Notes under the pieces: model-generated
What the model saw: the letters and a program-made list of their open reading frames with translations, nothing else
Told to the model about the DNA's origin: nothing
The model's database searches: none
Program-made: the position numbers and the translations under genes
Origin: Panorpa germanica
Lineage: Eukaryota > Arthropoda > Insecta > Mecoptera > Panorpidae
Length of the DNA stretch: 64,000 nucleotides
Reading direction: 5' to 3'
NCBI GenBank assembly: GCA_963678705.1
Contig: OY783206.1
Coordinates: 26,237,807 to 26,301,806 of the forward strand
Shown here: piece by piece, positions 1-11,293 of the stretch
How the letters are laid out: each line of letters starts with the position of its first letter
How positions within the stretch are numbered: position 1 is the stretch's first letter

Positions 1-278
1 AATTAAAATTTGAAATGAAATTCAATTCACATACAAAAGACAGTCGTCGCTTGCGACGGGGGTAAACTCTAGTTTTATTATATTGTGATTATATTTTATT
101 ATATTTGAATTTAGTTTATATTCTTAGTTATATGTGAATAGCATTTGTATTTACTAATTAATTAATCTATTTCATGGTAGATGTCCTTTAAAACTGACTT
201 CATTTATTATTTATATGTCTTTCTTTTACATATTTATTTCTCTCTCTGTTTTTGCTTCATCTAAGCATTAGTTGATAC

Positions 279-865
279 AATGGGCTTGTGTCCTATGTCT
301 CAATTTCTATAAAAGTGTACTATATATTGATAAAGTGGGTTACTAGAACCTCAAATGTTCAATTATTTTTTAATAACTCCTTATATGTTAGAAGATTTTA
401 ACAATTAAAAAAGTCATTTGATTTTTTTTAATTATTAAAGGGATTCAACGTTGTATAACATTCCAAGACAAGTGACCCTACAACCGCTATGTTGCTATCT
501 CTTTTATACAATAGAGCGTAAATGCATTTGCTATATGCATTTATATAACAAAATATAAAATATTATTTACAGCTTTTTCGAGAAACAATAAAATTCCGAT
601 ATTATGTCTCCCATAATAGGGTTAAGAAAAATAAAAACTTATTATTCTTTGACTTGACTTGATTATTTCGACTACCAACAGCTACAAAACATTACCACAG
701 CACTGACCTATCAAATAACAGACATATCCAAAACATTTCTCTAGCGCTAAAACTACAATTAAAATTTTTAATTGCTATATCCCCACGCCAATAGACATTC
801 ATTAACATCAATTTCAATCAACAATTGAAAAATCAACCCCTAAAAAGTGAGTACACAAGCCCATT
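279..865 (-). repeat. CAATTG-MITE copy 1
   Basis: Non-autonomous DNA transposon copy in reverse orientation. Both ends carry the 16-bp terminal inverted repeat seen across the window (AATGGGCTTGTGTCCT at the left, slightly mutated at the right). The middle is altered: a block with TGCTATCTCTTTTATACA near 493-515 replaces normal sequence and resembles the palindromic insert in the copy at 36.8 kb. Confidence 0.85.
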
Positions 866-1645
866 ATAAAATCTACTTAAAAGAATTTATTCAAATATTA
901 TTATAGCAACTGGAAAGCAGCTTCTTTCCTTTAATCGATTTCCATATGACGTATTATATTTATGAAACGTCAGATATGGTATTATATATTTGTACAAGTA
1001 TTCTTTAATAAGAATATATGAAATAGTAATGTTGCTAATTAGGAAGAGTGTTGTATTTAATTAAAGAGCTATCCAGTCATGAGTAAATATAAGGTCTTCA
1101 TATGTTTAAGAAATAAATTTACTTAAGTGAGAAAAGAAATATTAAAGAATAATCACTTGTGCTATTTGTTATTAAGTATTGTTCTCTGATTTTCTAAAGT
1201 GTTTTTAATATAGTGTAGGTATATTCATATTGTTGTTTCTGGTACAGTAGCTTTCTGCATTAGTTATGCCTTTAAAAACTCGTATCCGTTCTGTACTTAT
1301 TTTTTGTTATTAATACTACATTTAAAGCGCTTGTTATATACTCAAAACATGTACAAATCACTACGTAATATTTTTTATACCATTTTTTTATTTAGAAATA
1401 CACAATATTAATGAGTAAAGTTGAAATTTCTATTTTAAGGTTAGAAGTAACATGACAATGTTCCATAAATATGTAAAAAAAAGGCATCGTATTTCACATT
1501 TATTGTCTACTTTAACCATGGATATTGTCTGTTTCTTAATTAAAAGGAACAATGAATCCCGAATCCTTAAATGAAGTAGCCATAGAATCTTCCGTGAAAT
1601 AAGTGAAATGTAACATGACTTATATTTTTTCAGGTGTCTGTTAAA
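866..1645. other. AT-rich stretch upstream of the first zinc-finger gene
   Basis: No coding exon recognised. A splice acceptor (ttttttcag) at 1625-1633 directly precedes the zinc-finger exon, so part of this stretch is probably intron and an upstream non-coding exon may lie here or outside the window. Confidence 0.4.
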
Positions 1646-2332
1646 ATGTCCTACGAATTATACGGAGCTATGGATGCAGAAAGAAATATGCAAAACAATA
1701 CAGAACATGAATATTCTTCAGAAGTTGTTCACTGTGGAAGCTGTTGGACATTATGCAGGGATTTAGAATCTGTAAAACAACATCGAATGTCAAATCCACA
1801 ATGTAAGAAAACAATTGATGTAAATGAAGATTCAATGTGGGACAATTATTCTGATTATGAATCTGAAGATGATGATACAGACGACGAAGAAGATACAAAT
1901 GAAACTGTAGAAAAGGTAGATAATAACTCTGAAATTAACAACGACATTATATTGCTTGAGAAAAAACCAACGCAGATCAGAAAAAATAACTTTATTTGTG
2001 ACATATGCAGTAAATCATTTCATAAAAATAGTTTATTACTAACACATAAACAAATACACAGCACAACGAAATCTCATATTTGTGATGTATGTGGCAAAAT
2101 GTTTAAATGGGAAAACAGTTTAAGGGTACACAGGAAAATGCATAAAGATGAAAAAGTTTTTATTTGTGATGTTTGTGGCTTAAAGTTTAATGAAGAAAAT
2201 TCTTTGATTTATCATGAACAGGTTCATACTTGTGAAAATCTTTTTCGTTGTGGAAAGTGTAGCGCTTCATTTAACAATGTCAAACTCCTTGGGATACATA
2301 CCGACACAATTCATTCCATGTTGTATCGGTAA
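1646..2332 (+). CDS. Small C2H2 zinc-finger protein (4 fingers plus an N-terminal C2HC-like motif)
   Basis: Probable nuclear DNA-binding protein of 228 residues. The exon starts after the acceptor ending at 1633; the first ATG in frame is 1646. An N-terminal motif (Cys-x2-Cys ... His ... Asn-Pro-Gln-Cys, residues about 30-55) matches motifs in other zinc-finger genes of this window (20272, 23172, 56053). Then come an Asp/Glu-rich stretch and four C2H2 fingers (FICDIC, HICDVC, FICDVC, FRCGKC). Linkers are non-canonical (STTKSH, KDEKVF, TCENLF). A poly(A) signal lies 65 bp after the stop. Target sites and function are unknown; this is an outlying, low-copy member of the local cluster. Confidence 0.8.
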   Translation: MSYELYGAMDAERNMQNNTEHEYSSEVVHCGSCWTLCRDLESVKQHRMSNPQCKKTIDVNEDSMWDNYSDYESEDDDTDDEEDTNETVEKVDNNSEINNDIILLEKKPTQIRKNNFICDICSKSFHKNSLLLTHKQIHSTTKSHICDVCGKMFKWENSLRVHRKMHKDEKVFICDVCGLKFNEENSLIYHEQVHTCENLFRCGKCSASFNNVKLLGIHTDTIHSMLYR

Positions 2333-2396
2333 TTTGGAAAATATGTAACATAATTGCAAAATACTATGCGTAACAATTTTATTTTAACCCTTATCA

Positions 2397-2402
2397 AATA
2401 AA
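2397..2402 (+). promoter_or_regulatory. Poly(A) signal AATAAA
   Basis: AATAAA 65 bp downstream of the zinc-finger stop codon at 2332, on the same strand. Confidence 0.5.
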
Positions 2403-2619
2403 ATATTGAACAGAGATGGTAATACATAATGTCTAAACTAGAACAAATTAGAGATAAGTTATGTGTTAGAAATAAGTCAGGTGTCAATAAATAAATAATC
2501 GAAAGTTAACTGTTGAGGATGCAAACTATCTAGTCACATTTCACTTCGACCCTATCTTAAATTATCTTTTTGCTTTTTTTAAAATTTCATTTTTAATTTT
2601 ATTGCTTTAGGGTTAAAGC

Positions 2620-2930
2620 CTATAGTTGCGTATTTTTTGGGGTCGATTTTTTAATTGTCGATTGAAATTGATGTTAACCAAAAGTATAGTGGCGTTTTTA
2701 TTTTATTAAATATTTAAATATTGACGGAGATAGCAATTAAAAATTCGAATTGTAGTTTTAGCGCTACAGATGCCGGCCATATTTATGACGTAACATGTCG
2801 CAGTATTAAGGCGTATCTCCTAAAATATACGGTTATTAAAAATTAAATTGACATTTGAGGTTCTGGTAGCCAACTGTATCAATATATAGCACAGTTTTAT
2901 AGAAATTAAGACATAGGACACAAGTCCATT
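2620..2930 (+). repeat. CAATTG-MITE copy 2 (internally deleted)
   Basis: Right end (aggacacaagtccatt, ending at 2930) is clear. Internal blocks (tgacggagatagcaatt, tagcgctac) match the family. The left end is degenerate, so its boundary is approximate. Confidence 0.7.
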
Positions 2931-3079
2931 GTATACGGCATATGAATTTTTCCATAATTGGTCCATTCTGGAGGCTATAGTATCAACTAAAAAATAATGA
3001 AAAAATTAAACTAATTATATTTGCAAAATAATTATTTTTATACATATAGGTTATTCCTCCAGTTAATTTTTGGAGACCC

Positions 3080-3398
3080 TTAGGGCGTCCACACATGAGG
3101 CGATTGCAAACCTTAGCCCCGAATCTACCAGAACCGAATGAGTATGGAACTGTGTTGTTAGTGACAAGTGAAAGAAAACACACGGCATGAATGAAAGAAA
3201 ATTGATTTTAAACTGGTTTTGAGCACATTTTGGGCGACTGTGTTTCTTGGTCGCAGGGCATGCTTTTGATGGTGACATCATGGGCGGAGATGTGCACAAA
3301 TACTATTCAAAAGTATTTGAATATATACATACATACAAATACGACACAATAAAATCCCCTATTATCCCCTATCAGTCGATTCGTGTGCGGAGGGCATA
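3080..3398. repeat. Inverted-repeat MITE, second family (short copy)
   Basis: Starts near TTAGGGCGTCCACACATGAG and ends near GTGTGCGGAGGGCAT. The block with accgaatgagtatggaac is shared with the larger element at 16369-16881 and the fragment at 42396. Confidence 0.6.
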
Positions 3399-3851
3399 CT
3401 TTTAACGGGTATTCAGGGGTTTACAAATCCGTGTAAAACTGTGTTCGTCAGGGGTTTAAATATATAACTAGTATACAATATTACTTAACCTAATATTTAT
3501 TTTGTGTTCGTTATGTTATTTAATGTTCTTAATTAATTATAATTATTGTACCCTAATAATTAATTCCCACATATATTATATTATTTATTGCTTAAAAAAT
3601 TACTTAAATTATTTATTTTAAGATGGATGTAATTGTTTGTAAATGCTTATAAAGTTTATAGATGTAAATAAAATTAAAAAATGCTTTTATTTGGCAATAT
3701 TAACAAACAAATGAATATCACACTAGTTCAATTTATGACGCATTTATGACACGTCAGAGATAAAGTTACTAAATAAGGCACTTAATTTTTTGATGAAACA
3801 AATATTTTTATTTTAAAATTATATGCGTTATTTGATCAAGTTTTTTTTCCA

Positions 3852-4473
3852 AATGGGGTTCTGTCCTCATTCTTTAGTGGTCGATTTTTCAATTGGTAAT
3901 TTATTAATAAATGTGTATTGGCTTGTCTATTTTATTAAATATCTAAATGTTGACGGAGATATAGTAATTAAAAGTTTGAATTGTAGTTTTAGCGCTAGAA
4001 ATGGTCGGCCATATTTGTATGACGTGAAATGCATTTTACCGTCAGTTATTTGTTGAGTAGGTCAGTGCTGTGGTAATGTTTTGTAGCTGTTGGTAGTCAA
4101 ATAATCAAGTCAAGTCAAAGAATAATAAGTTTTTATTTTATTTACCCTGCTAAGGCAGACATAATATTGAAATTTGAGTGTTCCTTGAAATAGCTGTAAA
4201 CAATATTTGATATATAAATACATATAGCAAAGATTTATGAGCTGTAAGGTTGGTAACCTTACACAAAGATTGTGATGTCACATGCACTTGGAATGTGTAC
4301 AACGTTGAATCCATTTAATAATTAAAGGAAAAAATGACTTTTAATTGTTAATATCTCCTAACATATAAGAAGTTATTAAAAAATAATTGAACATTTGAGG
4401 TTCTAGTAACCCACTTTATTAATATATGGTACACTTTTATAGAAATTAACATGACATAGGACACTAGCCCATT
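3852..4473 (+). repeat. CAATTG-MITE copy 3 (near full length)
   Basis: 622 bp between mutated terminal repeats (AATGGGGTTCTGTCCTC at the left, GACACTAGCCCATT at the right). Contains all diagnostic internal blocks, including tttagcgctagaaatggtc and the aaggttggtaacctt palindrome. Confidence 0.85.
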
Positions 4474-4839
4474 GAAATTTTGTTATTATTTTTATATTTT
4501 TCAAACTTAATTTAAAGCATATTAAACATCGTTACAAAAGTTTAAAAGAGAAAAATATTTCACACAAATATTTCAAACGTAAAAACAAAAAGTCTATTAT
4601 TTAAAGAATTAAAATTGTATATACAGAAAGTATATACAGAAGTGTATTAACTATCCTTTATCAAGACCGTACAAAATACAAAAATGTTATAAGGAAGAGA
4701 TTTGTGTTTAAAAAGTCCATTTAAAAAGAACGAACAAACACAGACAACTTTGCCGATTTATCTTTACCTGTTTCTATATACACTTATCATTTGGTTTGAG
4801 TGGTGCTAACTTTCTATGGTTTTGTGTCTTATCACTGAG

Positions 4840-5715
4840 TTACACTTGTTCGTTGTGAGTCCAATCATAAACATAATCCAAAATGAAATCCTTTCGGGCG
4901 AATAAATCTTTAAATAGCTGTCGCAGATAGGAATAATCTGGGATTTGGTCATTTGCTAGATTCATGCAATATTCCATATAAGTTAGAAATTCTTCTGGAT
5001 GTGGACTGCAGATACTTTCCAAATAAGTAAACGATTTCTTCTCGCTGCGTTCATCTGGTACTTCATCCGCAGACGGCTTTTCAAATGTGGACATCAAAGC
5101 AAATCCCAACGCTGACAAATCCGTGCCCCGAGTTTGTGAAGCGTCATTACTTTTATCTGAGTTCACCGCTTCCTTTGGTGAACTGATTGAAGGGGTTATA
5201 ATATTGTCAGCTAATGGATTACTTTCATTGTTAGAAATAGGCTCTTTTGCCCCCTCATTTCCAATTGAGTTAGACAATCCAAAATCTATCAAATACACAA
5301 GGTGACATTTATCTCCGATTCCCATCAGAATGTTATCCAGTTTTATATCCCCGTGTACAACATTTCTGGAATGGATGAATTCAAGTCTCTCTATGATTTG
5401 ATCAGCTAACATCAACACTGTTTTCAGAGAGAAATGATTGTCACATGAAACTAATAATTTGATTAATGATTCTCCTAATAACTCCATCGCCATCCATGAT
5501 CTGCCTTTATACTTTCCAAGTTCAATTACGGTTGGGATTCCCAGGCCATCTTTAAGCGATTGGTATATTGTGTATTCCTTGTCAATAAAACTTTCTTTGG
5601 ATTTGGTTTGAATCTTAATTGCTACAGCTTTATTGTTGTTATCAGCCACCTGATATACATCTGCATAGCAACCAACCCCAATTTTGTTACCAATTTTAAA
5701 ATCGTTCAGTACCAT
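4840..5715 (-). CDS. Casein-kinase-1-like protein, probably degenerate or pseudokinase
   Basis: Intronless 291-residue kinase-fold protein; start chosen at ATG 5715 because MVLNDFKIGNKIG matches the CK1 N-lobe start. Visible motifs: glycine loop IGVGCYADVY (residues 12-21), VAIK lysine K34, HGDIKLDN (121-128) and DFG (144-146). The C-lobe has the CK1 signature PDYSYLRQLF and ends at YDWT. Two oddities: the catalytic-loop HRD arginine is Gly (HGD), and the normal CK1 segment between DFG and the RDDLESLG helix is replaced by about 50 Ser/Asn-rich residues, so the usual GTARYAS-type substrate segment is absent. The CK1 family assignment is firm; whether it is active is not. The absence of introns suggests a retrogene origin (inference). 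Confidence 0.8.
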   Translation of the reverse strand: MVLNDFKIGNKIGVGCYADVYQVADNNNKAVAIKIQTKSKESFIDKEYTIYQSLKDGLGIPTVIELGKYKGRSWMAMELLGESLIKLLVSCDNHFSLKTVLMLADQIIERLEFIHSRNVVHGDIKLDNILMGIGDKCHLVYLIDFGLSNSIGNEGAKEPISNNESNPLADNIITPSISSPKEAVNSDKSNDASQTRGTDLSALGFALMSTFEKPSADEVPDERSEKKSFTYLESICSPHPEEFLTYMEYCMNLANDQIPDYSYLRQLFKDLFARKDFILDYVYDWTHNEQV

Positions 5716-6146
5716 TTTATCAAAATTATGAATTAGTGTGATCAGAATATTTTGTATCACAACTGACGTCAGTTTTAAGTTTGTTAATTATATTTAATTA
5801 ATGGTTTCTTTGCACATATATTGACGATGATATTTGATTTTTGTCACTTATAATTCAGAAAAAAAAGTATGCTTTCAATACAAACTAGTATTAACAACAA
5901 TGGCGTTCAGTTTCTGAATGAATGAATTGTAGATTGTTCTACGGAGAACAATACACATTAAAGAGATGTATCACAGGGCAATTGCCGGTTTACTATTAAC
6001 AAAAACAATAAAATGTTTTGTCAACAAGTCAATCTTTCGCACAACTAGCTTTCGGCTTTACAAACAAAGCCATCCTCAGGTAAGATTTATCGTTATACAT
6101 ATATTATCCTTAAGATTTTTACAAAACCAGATTTTTGCTGTAGAGT

Positions 6147-7093
6147 CAGGGGCGGCCGTAGCCATTGCGAGGCCCCGGGCAGCATAACTTTGCGAGGCTG
6201 GTTTTTTGGTATAATTTATGTAAATGGGCTTGTGTCCTCATTTTTTAGTGATCGATTTTTCAATTGTTGATTGAAATTGAAATTTCTAAATATTGACGAA
6301 GATATAGCAATTAAAAGTTTGAATTATAGTTTTAGCGCTAGAAATGGTCGGCCATATTTGTATGACGTGAAATGCATTTTAACGTCAGTTACTTGTTGAG
6401 TCAGGTCAGTGCTGTGGTAATGTTTTGTAGCGGTTGGTAGTCGAAATAATCAAGTAAAGTCAAAGAATAATAAGTTTTTATTTTATTTAACCCTGCTAAG
6501 GCAGATATAATATTGGAATTTGATTGTTCTTTGAAATAGCTGTAAATAATATTTGATATTTTGATATATAAATACATATAGGAGAGATTTATGAGCTGTA
6601 AGGTTGGTAACCTTACACAAAGATTATGATGTCACATGCACTAGGAATGTGTACAACGTTGAATCCCTTTAATAATTAAAGAGGCAAAATGACTTTTTTA
6701 ATTGTTAATATCTCCTAACATATAAGGAGTTATTAAAAAATAATTGAACATTTGAGGTTCTAGTAACCCACTTTATCAATATAAAGTACACTTTTATAGA
6801 AATTAAGACATAGGACACAAGTCCATTGTAAGTAAGTATTTTTGATGATAATTGACGAGAAATAGAATTTTATATTGGATGTTTTATAAAAGTTAACAAG
6901 CACAAAGATGACAAATATTAATAATGTTAAACTAAGGTACAAGGTTAAAAGATTAAAGGCAGTGATTCTAGTGGAATTTCTAAAGAGCGAGGTGCGAGAT
7001 TCAAATACATATATAGTAATGAATTTTTCTACTTGGGTTGTTGCGCAAGAATGCGAGGCCCCTACAAGAACGAGACCCCTGGCGGTTGCCCTG
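6147..7093. mobile_element. Possible hAT-like non-autonomous element split by a MITE
   Basis: Left end begins CAGGGGCGGCCG and right end finishes GGCGGTTGCCCTG; both ends carry GCGAGGCCCC blocks in inverted relation. CAGGG termini are typical of hAT elements. Removing the MITE at 6223-6827 leaves about 340 bp. No convincing 8-bp target duplication was found (tgtagagt versus tagtatct), so this is tentative. Confidence 0.35.
6223..6827 (+). repeat. CAATTG-MITE copy 4 (near full length)
   Basis: 605 bp with both terminal inverted repeats (AATGGGCTTGTGTCCTC at the left, AGGACACAAGTCCATT at the right), lying inside the possible hAT-like element. Confidence 0.88.
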
Positions 7094-7099
7094 TAGTAT

Positions 7100-8121
7100 C
7101 TCCATGTAAAAATAACAAATGATCAGACAGTATAACTGAATCTCGATTCGTGACTGAATTACAATTAGAAACAAGAATGCCTATTTCTTGTACATTGTAT
7201 GCCTTCGTTTATTATTACAAAAACAATAACATTCTTTCAATACAAAATCTTAAAACACAATGATGATAATGACATTTAAGCAAAAGGAACTGGTTATCCA
7301 ACAATGAGATACGTAATAAACAAATAATTCTTACAACCCTAAAAACTTATACCACTATTTCTACGATTATAGATACCCCTGTTGTTAATATAATAAAAAT
7401 TGTCATTTTTGTTTCGTTTAATTTTTAATGGACGTAGTCAACTTTATTTTATAATAGGTGTCTTGGTTGTTAAGAAAAAGGAAAATATTATTCATTTCGA
7501 TATTCTAAAATAATGAATAAATTTTACTCTTATGTAATATTAATTTGTTTCAATAAATTTGAATTTGCCGCGTTGAAGTTGATACTTCTGGTCAAGTAAA
7601 TGCATATACAGTGTAAAGTTCTGACACGCATCAAACTGGACACATATCTGAACGTTCACCTGGTAATAGCTAAAGGTGTAAACCTGCTCATATCCGAAAA
7701 GAACTAACTGAAAAGACTGAGACAAATTTATTTAGAAGTAATTGTATTTGCATTTATTCCGTTAATATTTAACAGCAGCTGATACTTGGGAACAGTGTAA
7801 TATAAAAGTATAACAACATTTTATTAAAATAATTTTTTTTGTAAGATGTAATCGAATATTTCATAGTTTTCAGAGTAATAAAGCTAAATAGAAATTACAT
7901 AAGTGCCTTAATGACTTGAATGACTCTTTGCACTACTATTATTTATTTTCTTTATGTTTTGCAAACAATTAATTTCTTACGAAGAAGTTTGTTCAACTTA
8001 ACCTCTCTTCTTAATGTCACTTACTATTCTTTCCTTTTATTAGTGCCTAAGCTTCAATTTTATCAATAGATTTCTTATATTTTTGCTTTTAGTGAACAAA
8101 TCTCAGCAAATAAATCTAGAA
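7100..8121. other. 5' flank of zinc-finger gene 8122, duplicated
   Basis: No gene seen in 7100-7730. From about 7735 to 8092 the sequence is homologous to the flank of gene 11294 (10870-11264) and, reversed, to the flank of gene 40254, so it belongs to the duplicated unit. It ends at a splice acceptor (ttttgcttttag, 8081-8092). Confidence 0.6.
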
Positions 8122-9906
8122 ATGGATGAAGGGCTAACTGAACCAATGAAAATAACAAATATTAAAACAGAGATAGAGGAACCAATCGTCAAAGAAGAAG
8201 CGCTATGTAATGAAACAAAAACGGAAATTACAGAAGGAGCTGGAATTTTACCGCTGAACACTGAGCACATTATTATGTTCGAAGTTCAAGTTGAAAATGC
8301 CGCTGAACCGCTGAAAACTGAAATTAATATGAATCTGAAGTCTTTTATCTGTGAAGTATGTAATAAACTGTATAATAATAAGGCAGACATCATAAAACAT
8401 TTGCGAGTACATTCATTTGCCGAATCTTTAAGTTTAACACGACAAAAAGACACACATTTAGGTTTAAATCCACTTTCTTGCAACGAATGTGATAAAACGT
8501 TTACTTGTTCATCTAATTTAAGAAAACATAAAAACACACATTTAGGCTTAAAGCCATTTTTTTGCGATGTATGTTATAAAACGTTTCGTCAATTATCGGA
8601 TTTAAAGCAGCATAAAAACATTCATTTAGGTTTAAAGCCTTTTTCTTGCGATGTATGTGATAAAACGTTTAGTTGTTTATCGGATTTAAAAATACATAAA
8701 AACAATCATTCAGGTTTTAAGCAATTTTCTTGCGACGTATGTGATAAAATATTTAGTCAGTCATCCGTTTTAAAACGGCATAAAAATACACATTTAGGTT
8801 TAAAACCATTTTCTTGCGATATATGTGGTAAAACATTTAGTGGTACATCGGAATTTAAAAGGCATAGTAACACACATTTAGGTTTAAAACCATTTTCTTG
8901 CGACGTATGTGATAAAACATTTAGTCAGTCATCCGTTTTAAAACGGCATAAAAATACACATTTAGGTTTAAAGCCATTTTCTTGCGATATATGTGGTAAA
9001 ACATTTAGTGGTACATCGGAATTCAAAAGGCATAGTAACACACATTTAACTTTAAAACCATTTTCTTGCGACGAATGTGGCAAAACGTTCAGTTGTTCAT
9101 CTAAATTGAAAAAACATAAAAACACACACTTGGGCTTAAAACCATTTTCTTGCGATATGTGTGATAAAACGTTTAGGCAATCATCGGATTTAAAAGTACA
9201 TAAAAACAATCATTCAGGTTTAAAGCCATTTTCTTGCGATATGTGTGATAAAACGTTTAATCTATCATCGAATTTAAAAAGACATAAAAACACACATTTA
9301 GGCATAAAACCATTTTCTTGTGATGTTTGCTATAAAACGTTTAGTTCTTCATCGGAATTGCAAAGGCATAATAACACACATTTGGGTTTAAAACTATTTT
9401 CTTGTGATACGTGTGATAAAACGTTCAGTTGTTCATCTTATTTAAAAAAACATAAAAACACACATTTAGGCTTAAAACCGTTTTCTTGCGACGAATGTGA
9501 TAAAACATTTAGTCAATCATCGGATTTGAAAGTACATAAAAATGCACATTTAGGTTTAAAGCCATTTTCTTGCGATATATGTGATAAAATGTTTAGTCAA
9601 TCATCGAATTTAAAAAGACATAAGAACGCCCATTTAGGCGTAAAGCCATTTTCTTGCGATATATGTTATAAAACGTTCAGTCAATCATCAAATTTAAAAA
9701 TACATAAAAATACACATTTAGGCTTAACTTCATTATCTTGCGATGTATGCGATAAAACGTTTACTAAAACATGGAATTTAGAACAACATAAAAAGACACA
9801 TTTAAACGCATTTTCTTGCACTATTTGTAAGAAAACTTTTACCCGTGCTGGTTCTTTAAGAAGACATCAAAACACTCATTTAGATTGCAGTGTCTATATT
9901 GTGTAG
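8122..9906 (+). CDS. C2H2 zinc-finger array protein, 18 fingers, LGLKP linkers
   Basis: Probable nuclear DNA-binding protein. The exon likely begins at 8093 after an acceptor; 8122 is the first in-frame ATG (594 residues), but conserved coding sequence (NKSQQINLE) precedes it, so the true start may be split across the intron. Residues about 1-70 are acidic with several psi-K-x-E motifs (possible SUMO sites). One finger (FICEVCNKLYNN) comes next, then a finger remnant that has lost its cysteines, then 17 regular C2H2 fingers of 28 residues. The canonical TGEKP linker is replaced by LGLKP in nearly every repeat. Fingers 5-6 and 7-8 are a near-identical tandem copy. There is no ZAD or other recognisable effector domain. 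Paralogs in the window: 11294, 40254, 56053, 59853. Confidence 0.85.
   Translation: MDEGLTEPMKITNIKTEIEEPIVKEEALCNETKTEITEGAGILPLNTEHIIMFEVQVENAAEPLKTEINMNLKSFICEVCNKLYNNKADIIKHLRVHSFAESLSLTRQKDTHLGLNPLSCNECDKTFTCSSNLRKHKNTHLGLKPFFCDVCYKTFRQLSDLKQHKNIHLGLKPFSCDVCDKTFSCLSDLKIHKNNHSGFKQFSCDVCDKIFSQSSVLKRHKNTHLGLKPFSCDICGKTFSGTSEFKRHSNTHLGLKPFSCDVCDKTFSQSSVLKRHKNTHLGLKPFSCDICGKTFSGTSEFKRHSNTHLTLKPFSCDECGKTFSCSSKLKKHKNTHLGLKPFSCDMCDKTFRQSSDLKVHKNNHSGLKPFSCDMCDKTFNLSSNLKRHKNTHLGIKPFSCDVCYKTFSSSSELQRHNNTHLGLKLFSCDTCDKTFSCSSYLKKHKNTHLGLKPFSCDECDKTFSQSSDLKVHKNAHLGLKPFSCDICDKMFSQSSNLKRHKNAHLGVKPFSCDICYKTFSQSSNLKIHKNTHLGLTSLSCDVCDKTFTKTWNLEQHKKTHLNAFSCTICKKTFTRAGSLRRHQNTHLDCSVYIV
8731..9066 (+). repeat. 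Tandem duplication of a two-finger unit (2 x 168 bp)
   Basis: 8731-8898 and 8899-9066 differ at only a few bases and encode the same QSSVLKRH finger followed by the same GTSEFKRH finger. The duplication is in frame and exactly two fingers long. Confidence 0.9.
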
Positions 9907-11264
9907 CCTATTTTGTAGCTGTTTAACTGGCGTCCGGTAACTTCCCCTTACTTTTCAAAGCCCCATGGGATAATTTGGATAAACTTACGTAGCCTAATTT
10001 AGATATATAGGCGTTAGAAAAATGTCAAAAGTTAACAGAGTCCAGTTAAACAGTAACAAATAGGGGCCTTAGTATGTAGATTTAGATTAAGATGTAAAAA
10101 TTAGATTACTAAAAATACATCCCATATTGTAGTTATAAAATATATTTTTTAACATAGAAATCAAAATAAACTACCTGAATAAATTTTGTAATTTGGTATA
10201 TAAACTATTTAAGAAATATTAAAACTGAATTTCTTTTTAATTCTTTGTTTTTAACGGTCTTTGTTTTTTTATTTGAATAAAAAAATGGCGGCGGGATTTT
10301 GAAAAAAAAAAAATCTAATTGTTTATTAAATGACAATGTCAAAATCAATTAGACGACGCTTCTATTTTGTACAGCGTCAGTCTCGTTATTATACTTCGAG
10401 GAAGGTACAAATTTTAAAATGATTGTTACGTCAGTATTGTTGTTATGATTGTGATTGACCTAAACTGAAAAATGTTTCACTCATATAAATCATATCTGTT
10501 CGATCACGACCGTTCTTCGCAAGACTCAGGAATAAGTCCCCAGTTATTGGTCGAACGACTTTGGTCCATGCGTGGTTAGTCACTAGTATCATTACTCCCT
10601 CTTATAAATAGTCATACAGCATGAATAAAAACTGAATTTAGAATCATTCACACTGTTTGCACTGGGTACACACTTTAAATACCCTGTATACAAGTACAAG
10701 GCCATTAACATTAATTTTCCCCCTTCATTCCCTTCATATGTTGAGTCATCGAGAATTTAGTTCATAGAAGATATAATAATCCCAAGAGGTCGCAAAAAGC
10801 GGGTTTTTAGGAGTGTACTCTCCCTCTTTCATTCCCTTCTGAAAATCTGAAAAGAGCTCATTGTAAAGATTGGGACAATATTATTTAGAAGTAATTGTAT
10901 TTTCGTTAATTGCGTAAATATTTAACAGCAGCAGATATTTGAGAACAGTGCAATCTAAAATATAAAAGTATAACAGCATTTTATTTAATTTTTTTTTTGT
11001 AGGATTTAATTGGTTACTTGATAGTTTTGAAAGTAATAAACCTAAAAACAAATGATAAAAATGTCTTAATGACTTGAATCATGCTTTTTACACTATTATT
11101 TCTTTTCTTTATATTTTGTTAACTACTAATTTCTTACGGAGAATTTTGTCCAACTTAACCTTACTTCTTTATGTCACTTACTATTCTTTCATTATATTAA
11201 GCACCTAAGCTTAAATTTATTATTTTTATTATATTGTTTATAGAGGTAATAAATTTATTTTTAG
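9907..11264. other. Intergenic: 3' flank of gene 8122 and 5' flank of gene 11294
   Basis: 9907-10350 is homologous to 13060-13600 and, reversed, to about 39700-39960, so the duplicated unit includes 3' sequence. 10870-11264 matches the 5' flank of gene 8122 and ends at the acceptor atttttag. Nothing recognised in 10400-10860. Confidence 0.6.
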
Positions 11265-11293
11265 TGAACAAATCTGAGCAAATAAAACTAGAA

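Noticed and set aside
8083..8121. TTG/GTG-initiated starts for the zinc-finger genes
   Set aside because: Non-ATG starts are bacterial-style; in these genes the upstream codons lie in intron or before a splice acceptor.
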